A program made the translations under genes and the position numbers. The notes beneath the pieces are model-generated. The model was given only the letters and a program-made list of their open reading frames with translations. It ran no database searches and was not told the origin of the DNA. DNA of 64,000 bases from Nepenthes gracilis. Its lineage: Eukaryota; Streptophyta; Magnoliopsida; Caryophyllales; Nepenthaceae. Below, one piece after another: positions 46,041 to 56,861 of this stretch (within the stretch, counting starts at the first letter, position 1; every line of letters starts with the position of its first letter). Location of the stretch: contig BSYO01000038.1 of the NCBI GenBank assembly GCA_033239525.1, forward strand, positions 11,907,041 through 11,971,040. The letters are read 5' to 3'.

Positions 46041-46396
46041 TACATAAATGATGCAATTATATACAAATTACATATTAATTATTGACAATTTTTTATTTGA
46101 TCATAATAATAAGAATTTTAACGATGTCACACTTCTAGCTGCCTAGGTGGGGGCACTATATTGCGGTACAATGTCTATGCTGTGCCCCTACCTATTGGAT
46201 TTAACCCAACCGGTAGGGGTTAACCTTTTTTTCTTTTAATTTGTATTATTTTTTAATTATTTTTATAAAATATAAAATCATAAATACTTAAATATATAAA
46301 TTTATTTACAAATTAAATTATTTTTTTTATTATTTATTAAATACTTATGTTTATATTTATATTTTATAAATTTATAAAATAATAATTTTATAATTG
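46041..46396 (+). repeat. Duplicon B, copy 2, distal promoter part
   Basis: Matches 6499-6854, then is cut by the Tat element. The sequence resumes at 58188. Confidence 0.93.
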
Positions 46397-47714
46397 TGAT
46401 GCGTACCTGGATCCGACTTCGAACAGATTCGGATTCTTACGGATGGTTTGAACCGGCCTCCCCAGTCGAGCATTTACGAATCCTGCACACCACTAAAATG
46501 AACAAGAGGTCGGGCGTTCACGGCGGGTGTAATCCCACCGAAAATACTCCGACCCAGCTCAAGAAACTGGCGCTTGATGGGCGTGAAAGTGAGAGAAAGC
46601 AATGGGAGAGGGGAATGGAGTCTCTTGTTTCCAGATGTCGAGAAAGGCGCCGATCCTTTCGTATCGGATGGTGGGAAGGAAGAACGTGTGTAAAAACCCG
46701 TTCGTTGCCTTGGAGTTGGATTGTGTTTGAGAGTTTGTTTCTTTGGGCAGGAGAGCTTTGTTTCTCGTGGCACTTAGGGTTTTGTCTCGCCTAGCTTGAA
46801 AGAGAGAGAGTGCACAAGATATGAAAGAAGCATTCAACAAAGTATGAATCAGAGCGTGCCCTGGATGGTGGATCCAGGGCTTCTTTTATGGCAAAGGTGG
46901 CGATCTTCCTTCTTTGGAAGGGAGGATCGTCCCTAGGATCTGCGGCTGGCCTTCCTTCTCGGGGCTGACGTTTGTTGCCCAATTGTGGAGGATTGTTTCT
47001 TCGAGGCGGTCAACCACTTTCCCAATTAGCTTCCTTCCTTCAGGTTGAGGTTCCTTGGGGCAAGGAGTTGGAAGGATCTCGGCGCCTTCCTTATTTGAAG
47101 GCGCCCGATCTTTGATATTTCCTTTGAGATCGTGGAATATCCTTGGAGGATCGTGGCTGGCCTTTTTATGGCTGATGGGCTTAAACGGGTCAGGCCCGTT
47201 ATTGTTGGAAGGTTTTTTGGGGCCCAATGTGCAGAGCGCGGACGGTCAATGCCTGGGTTGACCGTCTGCGTGCGTGTTGGCCGCCCTCATGAAAGGCGTC
47301 CGTCGATGGCCTCCATTTGGGCTATGGGCCTGAGTGAGTCAGGCCCATTACTGTGGAAGGGCCTTGTTTGGGCCCAGCTTGTAGGGTGCAGACGGTCAAC
47401 GTCTGAGTTGACCGTCAGCTTGTTGGCCTTCGTGGAGAACGAAGGGAGAGCTGTGGGCGATCAACTGATGGGTTGTGGGCCAGAATGGAATAGGCCCATT
47501 ATTTTAAAGCCTTTGAAGGGCCCCAAACAAGTCAACCTTGAGTTGACCGTTTGTGAGTAGTTAGCCGCCCGGGCCGGTGCTAACGTTGGCCGCCTTTGGG
47601 CCTTACGGCCTCAGGCCCGTCTTCCCCTCTTGGGCCGTTAGAAAGCGTTGGCCGAAGCTTTTACGGGCTTAGTTGACCTTTCTTTGGGGTAGCCCATTAT
47701 TGGTGTACCCATCA
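46397..47714 (-). repeat. 3' LTR of the Tat element
   Basis: 1318 bases, begins TGATGCGTAC and ends CCCATCA on the plus strand; pairs with 56862-58182 with many substitutions and small indels. The open frames inside it on either strand are not genes. Confidence 0.93.
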
Positions 47715-47729
47715 CTAGCCCCCATCTTT
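47715..47729 (-). other. Polypurine tract of the Tat element
   Basis: Minus-strand AAAGATGGGGGCTAG ends directly at the 3' LTR border. Confidence 0.8.
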
Positions 47730-48072
47730 GGTGGTGATTTACGGCCTCGGCATGGTCATGATGGGACGTTATTTCTTGCTTTGAGAATCTTGTGGAGACT
47801 TATAAAAGAGTGAAGGAGGGCTTGACCGGAATCGTTGACCGTTCTGGCTAATTCGGAGCTTTGAAATTGTTGGCCCGTCTGGTCAATTCCGGAGCACAAG
47901 AATTGTTGACCGTCCCCGGTCGATTCGAACACGTAATTGTTGGCCGTCTGGTCGATTCGAGCACGGAAATTGTTGGCCGTCTGGTCGATTAGGAGTTCAG
48001 AACTATTGGCCGTCCGGGCCAATCCTGGGAATGATTTCTGCCAGCTTTTGGCCGGACTGCAAGGCAGAAAGT

Positions 48073-48167
48073 GACACGTGTCCTCCTTTGGTTGGAAGGA
48101 GATCCGGGTAATTAATACGCCAGAGATCCGTCCTTTGGCGGGGTCAAGTGGAGTGGCAACACGTGGC
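48073..48167 (+). promoter_or_regulatory. G-box/ABRE-like motifs upstream of the antisense ORF
   Basis: GACACGTGTC (48073-48082, a perfect palindrome) and ACACGTGGC (48159-48167) lie about 310 and 225 bases upstream of the antisense start codon. A TATAAAAG is at 47801. A CT-rich leader (about 48310-48360) precedes the ATG. Together they resemble a plant promoter reading in plus sense. Confidence 0.4.
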
Positions 48168-48388
48168 AATTCTGACGGTGCCATTAATGAGGGGTTTCGT
48201 GCAGGAGTCCCGTCCTTTGGCTGGGTCGAATGAGGAGGTGACGCGTGGCAGGACTGATGGCGTCCTTTGCAAGCTTGGCGTTTAAGTTTTCCTTCCGTTT
48301 TTTTTAAATCGGTTATGCCTCCTTCGTCTTCCTCATTCTTATTTCTCAAGACAACCCTTCAAGACACCCTAAATTTTTTTTTTCGATT

Positions 48389-50311
48389 ATGGCTTCCGTA
48401 GCGGATTTCTCATCTGATTTGAGGGAGAATGATATTAACGCCTTGTGCGTCAAATTCAACATTCCGAAAGAGATGGCCTGGAGGATTCCGGGCGTGGACG
48501 ATAGAGCCTCTTTTCCACCGGAAGGCTATTTCACCGTTTACGAGGCTCACTTGAGGAGCGGCCTTCGCCTGCCGATGCTGGAGGAGCTTGAATCAATCAT
48601 AGCGGCCCTCCAAGTTCTCATTGCTCAGCTTCACGCCAATGCATTGAGGTATATCTGTACCCTGTGCATTTTTTCCCGGAAGATTGGCCAAAGGTTCAGG
48701 ATGTCCGGCCTTAAGGTCATCTTTAAGGTGACCCAGGGGGCGGAGTGGATCTCACTCAGCCCCCGTACGAGGATGAAAATAAATAAGGCCATCCACGACT
48801 CCCTGAAGAACTGAAAAAATCGGTTCTTCTTTGTAAAGGTGGGAGACAAGTGGCCTATCGCATGGGACTGGGGCAAGGTCCCGGACGTACATCTAGGTAC
48901 GCCGTCTGCGGCGGAGAGCGCTGCCTACGCCTGGTTGACCAAGGCGATACGGCAAAACCCCGATGAGTTCAGGAGGGATTTTTTGGTTTCCGCTGAGGAA
49001 ACCAGAAAGGTGGAATGGGGACCGCCGTCCCCGGTCCAGAAGCCGCATCCTCCAATTAAAATGTTGAAGCCTGACGATTCGAAGAAGTTGCTCATCCGCC
49101 CAATGTCTTCGGAGGAGGCTGCTGAGAGGGCGATTGCCACGCCCTCATCTTCTTCCTCACAGATTGACCTTGTGGCTGCCGGAATTTGCGGCGGTCCCGT
49201 AGCAACTTCCGGAGCGGAGAGGTCGGTTGAGGGCAGGCTGGCGGACGCCGGAGGAGTCATTCTGGCACAGCCTGCGGCGAAGCTGACCCTAGGCGCTGCC
49301 TGGATGGGATCCGCAGAGGAGCCAGCTCACGACGTGCTCGAGGGTTCACGTGTTTATATTATAGAGCCGTCGTCACGAGTCGCTTCACCCGCTGCTGTCC
49401 CAAAGGCAGCCAAGAGGAGGAGACCGCGCACCTGCTCCGGAGGTCGCAAGAGAGGAGCTGCTGCGGCCCGCTCCGAGAGGGCAAGAGAGAAGCTGCCTTG
49501 CCCGCTCCGGAGGCCGCAAGAGAGGAGCCCGCCGCGGCCATTCGCAGAATTTGCTAGGGGAGGAGCCTTGATCATTCAGAGGCTGCTAGGGAGGAGCCTG
49601 CGGCTACCATTGAGGATGATGAGCTCTTGGAGAAGTGGAGGAGGCGGCGTATTCGGCAAGAGGGCGCTCCTAGCTCAACACCTCCCGGTTCCACCACCGG
49701 TGGGCCGGGCACGGAGTCTAGGCCCGGGAGGCCTCATAGGAAGACTTATGAGTCACGACCTCTGCAACGATTTTCTTACAATTCTTTCTTCCTTATGTTT
49801 ACAGAGACTCACGTTTCATTTTGGTCTGTGCAGCCCAAGAAGATTGGCCTCTCACTGTCTCCCGGAAATGGAGCGGTAGCGAGAACGTATCATTGCGGAC
49901 CGGGAGGCTGAGATAGCTGGCTAGACGCTAAGCCGGCCGCCAAGAGGAGAGCTCCGTGAGTGCAGCCGCTCTTGGGCATTATGGCGGGGAGTGGAGACCG
50001 AGAACGCCGAGTCAAGGCGGAGGTTCCGAGCCAAAGCAGAGGTTGCTCGTTTAAAGGAGGAGGATGATCGAAATAAAACGAACATCAAACGCCTCGCAGA
50101 TCGAGCCGCTGCCGCAGAAAGTGAGCTGGCTACTCGGATGAGCCTCCATGAGGTCGGCGGCGCACTGCACGCCCGGCTGTTGGATGGGCTCAACATTAGA
50201 CGCCATGTCGCGCGGTTGGTTGTTCCTGACTTCGCGGTGGAGTTTATTAATCAAAGAAACCGCGCGGCGCTGCGTAAGGAAGACCTGCAGAGAGAGCCCC
50301 GTGACAGCTAG
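48389..50311 (+). pseudogene. Antisense ORF of the Tat element (putative gypsy-type transposon protein), broken
   Basis: Encoded on the strand opposite to gag-pol. The first 141 residues (48389-48814) have the pattern of the plant Transposase_28 'putative gypsy type transposon' domain: FTVYEAHLRSGLRLPMLEEL, then QLHANALRYICT. An in-frame TGA (48812-48814), probably at a former Trp, interrupts it. The same frame continues (KNRFFFVKVGDKWPIAWDW) through a low-complexity part rich in Ala, Arg and Glu. There the reading frame appears to slip, because GC-rich 25-base repeats (about 49430-49530) read as PAPEVAREE-type repeats in the neighbouring frame. After stops at 49877-49879 and near 49922 the frame carries a predicted coiled coil (about 49991-50150, RRRFRAKAEVARLKEEDDR). 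The function of such proteins is unknown; similar antisense ORFs are known in Tat-lineage elements. Confidence 0.75.
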
Positions 50312-50845
50312 GGTGGTCCGCCAGCCTTGTAGCTTTTTGTACTCCTTTTTTTTTGACAGTATGTAAATTGTAACATACTTAACGAAATGGAAATTCTTTT
50401 TCAGCCCAGTGTCCATTGCCTTTTATTGCTTGGTGTTTGTTGTATGGGGGCGCCAACTTGGTTGGCGGCGACGTGCTTGGTTGCCTAAGGAGCCGAGCCC
50501 CTAGGCTTGGCGGTGGTTGCATTAACCAACCTTGCAGGTGATCGCCTGGCGAAGGCTTGGGCGATCAGTGTTAGAGAAGGAACACTTCTCGCTTTTGCTT
50601 AACCACGCTATCCTTTCATAGAGAAGGTTGGTGCGTGGGATAGCCAACTTGATTGGCCGGCTGCCTAAGGAGTAGATCCTTGAGCTAAGTAGGCAGTTGT
50701 AAGAACAAGCCTGGTGGCGCCGTTCAAGTGAAGATTTGGGCCGCCAATGTTGGAGAAGTAATGCTTCTCCCTTCGACCGTCGTTGACTGACGTTGCTGCT
50801 CCCCGAAAGGAGGTCGTCACGTGTGCCATTCTTGCCCCCTAAGGT

Positions 50846-51138
50846 TTTCAGACCGCTATGGGCCACTTGGATGACCAAGGTTTAGTATGACCGCTATTGG
50901 GCCGCTCGGATGACCGAGGTTTCAGACCGCTCATGGGCCACCTAGATGACTAGGGTTTAAGACCGCTTATGGGCCACTTGGATGACCAAGGTTTAAGACC
51001 GCTCATGGGCCACCTGGATGACCAGGGTTTCAGACCGCTCATGGGCCACCTAGATGACTAGGATTTAAGACTGCTTATGGGCCACCTGGATGACCAGGGT
51101 TTCAGACCACTTTTTGGGCCACCTAGATGACTAGGGTT
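50846..51138. repeat. 36-bp tandem repeat array in the Tat element
   Basis: About eight head-to-tail units of 35-39 bases. Each contains GACCGCT(C/T)ATGGGCCAC and C(C/T)(A/G)GATGAC(C/T)A(G/A)GGTTT. Adjacent units alternate between TTTCAG and TTTAAG starts and between TAGATGACTAGGG and TGGATGACCAGGG, so a 72-base dimer may be the amplified unit. It sits between the integrase end and the antisense ORF. Confidence 0.92.
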
Positions 51139-51318
51139 TTAACGAGAGGGTGAAGACCCTCCCGACTTAGGGGTAGTCTAGGTCGGATGGATACCTGCAA
51201 GGCAAACACAGTTCATAGGTCCTAGGATTCTATATGCTAAGTAAACTCCCATTTTTTCAAAGTGAAAACAAGCACACGAATGAATGCACAGGATCGAGTA
51301 AGTGCGTACCTGGGTTCC

Positions 51319-52261
51319 CTATTGGAAGTAGCGCTTCAGGTGGGTCGCGTTCCACGTTCGTGGGACCAACTTTCCGTCCTGGTTCCGGAGCTTGTACGCT
51401 CCGTTGCGCAGGACGGCGGAGACGAGGAAAGGTCCCTCCCAGTTGGGAGAGAGCTTGTTTCGGCCGGCCAGCTTGCCTGTGGCCTCGATGCCAAGTAGGA
51501 CTAAGTCCCCAACGTCGAATTGCCGAGCTTTTACCTTTTTGTTGTAGTATCGGGCAACTCGGTGTTGGTATGCTGCTGTCCGTATTCTAGCGGCATCGCG
51601 GGCTTCCTCTAGCAAGTCCAAATGCTCCCGATTTTCAGGAGTTGAGTCATGGGTCAAAGGACACCACCACGAAACTTCGGGAGCCCGATTTGGGAATTAC
51701 CACTTCGATCCCGTAACATAGGTGAAGGGCGTCTCGCCAGCGTTGGTTCCTTCGGAGTTATGCGATATGACCCAGAGGACGGATGGGAGCTCGTCGGCCG
51801 GGAGCCCCGGCGTCCTCCAACTTAGTCTTTAACCCGTGGAGTAGCGTACGGTTTGTGACCTCCACCTGCCCGTTGGCCTGAGGGTATGCTACCGAAGTGT
51901 GGACCAGCTTGATTCCAAGGCTGGAGCAGTACCTGGTGAGGCGTTTCCCCGAAAATTGGGTCCCGTTGTCGGTCACCATGACCTCTAGGACGCCAAATCT
52001 GCAGACAATGCTCTGGCGGAGAAACTCTAGAGCATTGTGTTATGTGATCTTTGCAAGCAGGGCAGCCTCGACCCACTTAGTGAAGTAGTCGATGCCTGCT
52101 ATGATGAATTTTCTTTGTCCCGTGGCAATGGAAAATGGGCCGAGAATGTCAAGCCCCCATTGCGCGAAGGGCCACGGGGCCTGAGAAGAGGACTTTAAGT
52201 CGACGGACGGCCCGGTGATGGAGGTTGCCATGAAGCTGGTAGCTCTCACATTTCTTAACAA
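51319..52261 (-). pseudogene. Tat integrase, broken
   Basis: Minus strand. 52040-52261 holds the core start with the first catalytic Asp (QWGLDILGPFSIATG) and YFTKWVEA. 51758-51979 holds VTDNGTQFSG and PQANGQVEVTNRT, so the second Asp and the Glu are present with the canonical 35-residue spacing. 51319-51657 holds the C-terminal part (RQFDVGDLVLL, NWEGPFLVSAVLRNGAYKL). Unlike the chromovirus, no chromodomain follows. Frameshifts separate the pieces. Confidence 0.88.
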
Positions 52262-52447
52262 ACTCTAGCGTCCTTTTTCATTGAGGGGGTGGTAGCCCCG
52301 CCGAATAATTTTGAAGGCTAGGTTCTTCCCGCCTACGTGTGATCCTGAGATCCCGAGGTGAATTTCGCCAGTAGCGTGAGTCCGCCTCCTCGGGGATAGA
52401 CAGGCGGAGATACGGAGTTGAGTATACGCGGCACATCTACCCGTCCG

Positions 52448-52923
52448 TCAACTACCGTGTACCCGGCCAACTGTCTTTTTAATCAGCTTGGCCTTTTCGG
52501 TGTCCTCCAAAAAGTGATCCGTCGGCCCAGTATCTAAGGTAAGAGTCATCCAGGTTTCCGTCTCGGAAATCTGCATGATGGCCTTCTGTTTTTCTATGCT
52601 CGGCTGCGTTCGGGGTCTCCCGCAAGTCCTCGAGTAATCTTGTGCAGGTTTTGGCCAGTGCTCTAGCCAACCGGTCGCCTTCCAATTTTCGATTCGAGGA
52701 ACGTGAACTAGGGTCACTTGTGAAGCCCTGGATGGTTTCCTTTGCCTTTGCAGTGCACAGCCAAGGAAGGGTTGTTTCGCGAAGCCCCATTGACACAGTT
52801 GACGATTAATTCGGAGTCGCTATGGATCGCCAACCTCTTGTGAGAGCGATCCTTTACCCCAATCGCAAGCCCGCCCAAGTAGGGCCTCGTACTGGGGGCG
52901 TTGTTGGTGTCGCGGGAAATCAA
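52448..52923 (-). pseudogene. Second (archaeal-like) RNase H of the Tat element, broken
   Basis: The minus-strand segments YLGGLAIGVKDRSHKRLAIH and SDSELIVNCVNG fit the extra RNase H that Tat-lineage elements carry after their own. The remainder (about 52448-52720) is frameshifted linker toward integrase with VTLVHVPRIEN-like ends. Its presence is the main reason for assigning the element to Tat rather than Athila. Confidence 0.7.
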
Positions 52924-53120
52924 GTTTCGAGGGAATACTTGATCTCAAATCCGTCGAGGGTCGTTAAGATCACTCTGCTCCATGACCCTTTGTCCGTGGA
53001 TGATCCATCCACGTGGAGTGCCCATTAGGGGGCCTCACCGGGCTGTTCTTCGTTTTTCTGCTGGCTGTTCCTCTTGAATGGGTGTCGTGGTCTCAACGAT
53101 GAAGTCGGCGAGCTGCGCCT

Positions 53121-54632
53121 TTATGGCGTGTCTGGGCTCAACTCAATGTCGAACTCACCCAATTCTATGGCCCACTTTACCAATCGCCCGAAACAGCCGG
53201 GCTTTTGGAGTATGCCTTTCGGTGGCTGGTCCGTAAGGACCACTACGCGATACGCCCGAAGTATGGCCTCATTTTCGCTTTTGTGAAAATAAGTGCGATG
53301 CCATTTTTTCAGTAGCGGTAGCGAGTTTTTCGGGCAGTCAATGTCTTGCTCACATAATAGACCGGTTGTTGGATATCGAGACTCTTGGCGCACGAGGACG
53401 GAGCCGAGGTATGCTTCCCGTCTTTGCCAAGTAAAGGTCTGACTCCTCTCCGTATTTGGGTGATGCTAACAATGGTGGGCTAGCCGATCTTTGACTCAAC
53501 TCATCAAGGCGGTGCTGGCGTTGACCCGGCCCACTGGAACGTTAGACTTTGTCCCTCTTAAGGCTTTAAAGAAGGGCTGGTACTTGTCACAGGACTTCGC
53601 GAGGAAGCGAGATGAGAAGCGGCCACCCGTCCAGTCAATCATTTGGATGTCTTTTACGCTTCTCGGGAGCCATATCGGCCCGGGGCCTTAATCTTTTCGG
53701 GTTTGCCTCGATCCCTCGCTGAGAGACGATGAAACCCAAGAACTTCCCTGAGGCTACCCCGAAGACACACTTGGTTGGATTTAACTTCATTTGGTGCTGG
53801 CGGAGCACCCCAAATGACTCTTCCAGGTCACGTATGTGGTCGCCCGTGACTCTGCTCTTGACGAGCATGTCGTCGACGTAGACCTCCATGTTGCGACCAA
53901 TTTGCTTTTCGAACATCCTGTTCACTAGTCGCTGGTAGGTGGCTCCAGTGTTCTTTAACCCGAAGGGCATAACCCTATAGCAATAAGTGCCCTGGTCCGT
54001 CATGAACGAGATATGCTCCTCGTCTTCTGGACTCATTCTGATCTGGTTATAGCCCGAATAATCGTCCATGAAACTTAGCAGCTCGTGCCCTGCCGTGGAG
54101 TCAACCAGCAGGTCAATCCGGGGCAAGGGAAAGCTGTCCTTCGGGCAGGCTTTGTTGACGTTAGTAAAATCGACGCACATTCACCATTTTCCGTTGCTCT
54201 TCTTAACCAGGACGACGTTTGAGAGCCAATCCGGGTACTGGACTTCTCTAATGAAACTGCGTCAAGAAGCCTTCTTCACCTCCTCTCGGATGGCGATCGG
54301 TTTTCGACGGAGTGATTCCTCCGCTTCTGTCTTACCGGCTTTCGGTCTGGATCAAGGCCCAACTTGTGGACCATCACCTCAGCTGAAATCCCGGGCATGT
54401 CTGCGGGAGTCCAGGCAAAAAGGTCTGCGTTCCTTCGTAAAAACGCGATCAATTCATCGCGTAGCTGCCCGGTGAGTGAGCTGCCAATCTGGACATACTT
54501 ATCCGGTTCCTCTGGGCCCAGTGGGACCAGATCCGTGGCTTCACCAGGCTGCGCTTGCTGCAAGGTGGTCTCGTCTCGGTGATCGAGTTCTCCCACCGTG
54601 CCAGTTCTGCCACTAGGGGTAATCTGGGCCAT
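53121..54632 (-). pseudogene. Tat reverse transcriptase and RNase H, broken
   Basis: RT leader 54276-54632 contains FAWTPADMPGISAEVMVHKL. RT core 53635-54180 contains CVDFTNVNKACPKDSFPLP, then LLSFMDDYSGYNQI, then MPFGLKNTGATYQRLVNRMF and the catalytic YVDDMLVKS. 53121-53393 resembles the RNase H region (LPLLKKWHRTYFHK ... VVVLTDQPPKGIL, then WAIELGEFDI). The NTGATYQ and YVDDMLVKS wordings are typical of Tat. Interrupted by several shifts. Confidence 0.9.
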
Positions 54633-56180
54633 GTAACAAGTCTGTCCAATGACCTGATCTCCCAGAACTTCTCCGACGCCGTAGGGCGTCGGGAATTTTA
54701 TTTTCAGATGTGGAATTGACGTGATCGCCTAAACGGCCAGTGGTTACGACTCCGCCTAGTATTGCGTTGTGCACAGAGGGCAGGTCAACTACTAGAAAGG
54801 TTAGCATACGACTTGCTGTTTTCGGGTAGGTGCCCAGGGTGACTTCCAGTTGGATTGTCCTTTGAACGGGCACCGGTTCATTGTCAAGGCCGTATAAAGG
54901 TCCTTCAGTAGGTTTTAGTTGATTCTTTTTTAGGCCTAATCTAAAGAACGCGTCCAAATAAAGCAAGTCTTTAGAGCTACCATTATCAATAAAGACTCGC
55001 TTCAGCTGGTAGTCCGAAGTACCATCTGAAACGAGTGCCGAAATTACAAGGGGGTCAGCATGGGGGGAGATTACATGGTTTGAGTCACAATCACTAAAGC
55101 TAATGATGTTATCTACTATGCGCTGCTTCTTCCTCCCAGTCTGCTGCTCCTTGCTGTCCTCTGGACTCCTGGCAGGTCGGGTGGTGATCATGTTGACTAC
55201 TCCTGCTGCAATCCGGTTCCGGGGAGGCGTCTGCTCCTGTCCCTCTTCATCAGCTGCTCCCGGGTTCTGTCCAGGTCCCTTGACGAATCGAGTGAGATGC
55301 CCCCTGCGAATCAGGTCTTCAATTTCCCTCTGCCGTGTCTTGCAGTCTTTGGTTGAGTGGCCAGCAGAGCGGTGGAAGTCACAGTACTTAGACTGATTTC
55401 CAGAGTCCTTTTTCAGTGTCCTTGGCCACTTCAGAAACTTTTCCCCACGGATCCGCATCAGGACATTGGAGCGCGTGTCCGTCAAGGGTGTGAAGGTGGT
55501 GGGCCCGTAGTCCCTGCGTTCTGGGGGCCCAGTCCGGCGCTGTTTCTAGCGGGGGTGTTCTCCACCAGCAAACTTTCTCTTTCCTTCTCCGAGGATTGGC
55601 GGGCTGATCTCGCCTGCTCGGGCGTTTTTGCCTCGTTGGCCTCTTCGGCGGCGTAGGTCGGTAATGGATTACGCCTCGCGGAATGTCTGGGGATTTTTAT
55701 GGGCCAAATGCTTGAAGAAATCTCCATAAGTCAGTGCTGAGATGAAGCTGCCCAACTTCATCTCCTTACTAATCCTGGGAATCCTTCTGGCCTCAGCCAT
55801 GAAGCGATCCAGGAAGCGCCGTGGGTTCTCTCCCGGTTTCTGCTTTATGTGGGAGAGGTGCCACGGCTGTTTCTCTTCCCGTCGGCTCGATGCATACTAA
55901 GCCAGAAAGAGGTCCGTGAGGTCACCGAAACTGCTGATAGAACCTGAAGGGAGAAGGTGAAACCAGATTCTGGCGTCTCCCTTCAGCGTAAGTGGGAAGC
56001 AGCGGCATATCGTTGAGTCTTCTAGCCCTTGTAGACTTAGATGGGTAGGAAGTGATCGGGTGGTCAACCGGATCACCGCCCCATCGTATAAGTCGGGGAC
56101 GGCATTTGAACTTGGACGGCGGTGAGCGGTTCGAGATTTGCGGTGAAAGGTGACTGTCTAAGTTGATGGCGCTCGTCATT
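54613..56180 (-). pseudogene. Tat gag and protease, broken
   Basis: Gag begins near 56170: PPSKFKCRPRL and DPVDHPITSY at 55922-56179, with the retrotransposon-gag core shifting frame between 55730 and 55920. The piece 54613-55485 holds the zinc knuckle YCDFHRSAGHSTKDC, of the CX2H type seen in Tat. It also holds a protease with VFIDNGSSKDLLYLDAF (catalytic Asp-x-Gly) and a C-terminal FLVVDLPSVHNAILGG. 56180-56840 is leader sequence with no recognised domain. Confidence 0.88.
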
Positions 56181-56842
56181 ACGAAACACGTGGTTCAGAT
56201 TTGGTCCACTCGTGGATCGGCACGAGTGGCGTTCTTTGATCTTTTGGAGTTGAGGAAATTCTCAAACTCCGTCTTGTTTCCAGTGGGTTCAGCGGTGGTC
56301 GGCCGCCGCCTCCTATGGACCTCGGCGATCCTGGAGAGACTCGCTCTCCTCGGTGTGGCGATCTTACGTCCGAGAGTATCGAGGATTTCTCCGATCTGGG
56401 CTATCTGTTTGGGATGTACTCCCGGAGTGTTCTATTGGCCTGTTCTGGCCAGGAACGTGGGAGGATGCTGGAGCCAGATTGTTTCCAGTTTTTTCGGGCC
56501 TTTTGGCCGGCTTCTTCTTCCTCGGCCACCTTTCTTGGTGGCGGGAGGAGGGGAATCTTGGTGAGTGGAGCCGCTTGTTATTCTTTGTTCTTTTTGCTCA
56601 CAAAGCGGTTGAACCAAGCGATTGTTGCTTTGCATCTGCTCCACCGGTTGTTGAATGTAAGGCGGTGGAACTTCGCTCAGCCCGTTGGCTCGACCGGGAC
56701 ATTAGTAGCATGGCCCGGTCGGGGTTGCCGATATCTCTAGCTGGTCGCTAGCTTTGTGCTCTCGTGTTCACATTGTTGTCAGGCAGAAAGTGACAGAGAG
56801 AGTTTGTCTGAGATTCTTTGTGGTAGGCTTTTCGTAAAGCGC

Positions 56843-56860
56843 CGCACGAGGCAGGCGCCA
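56843..56860 (-). other. Primer binding site of the Tat element
   Basis: Minus-strand TGGCGCCTGCCTCGTGCG, one base inside the 5' LTR (56862). The TGGCGCC start is common in Tat/Athila elements; the downstream bases are diverged, so I do not name the tRNA firmly. Confidence 0.7.
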
Positions 56861-56861
56861 A

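Noticed and set aside
46396..47560. Several overlapping open frames in the GC-rich LTRs of the Tat element (also 56756-58197)
   Set aside because: They lie wholly within LTRs, are not shared in frame between the two LTRs, and match no protein family.
48925..49575. Minus-strand open frames opposite the antisense ORF
   Set aside because: Mirror of the GC-rich plus-strand frame; no gag or pol motif, and integrase already ends at about 51319.
50846..51138. CRISPR-like array
   Set aside because: Units are contiguous with no spacers, and the host is a plant; it is a retrotransposon tandem repeat.
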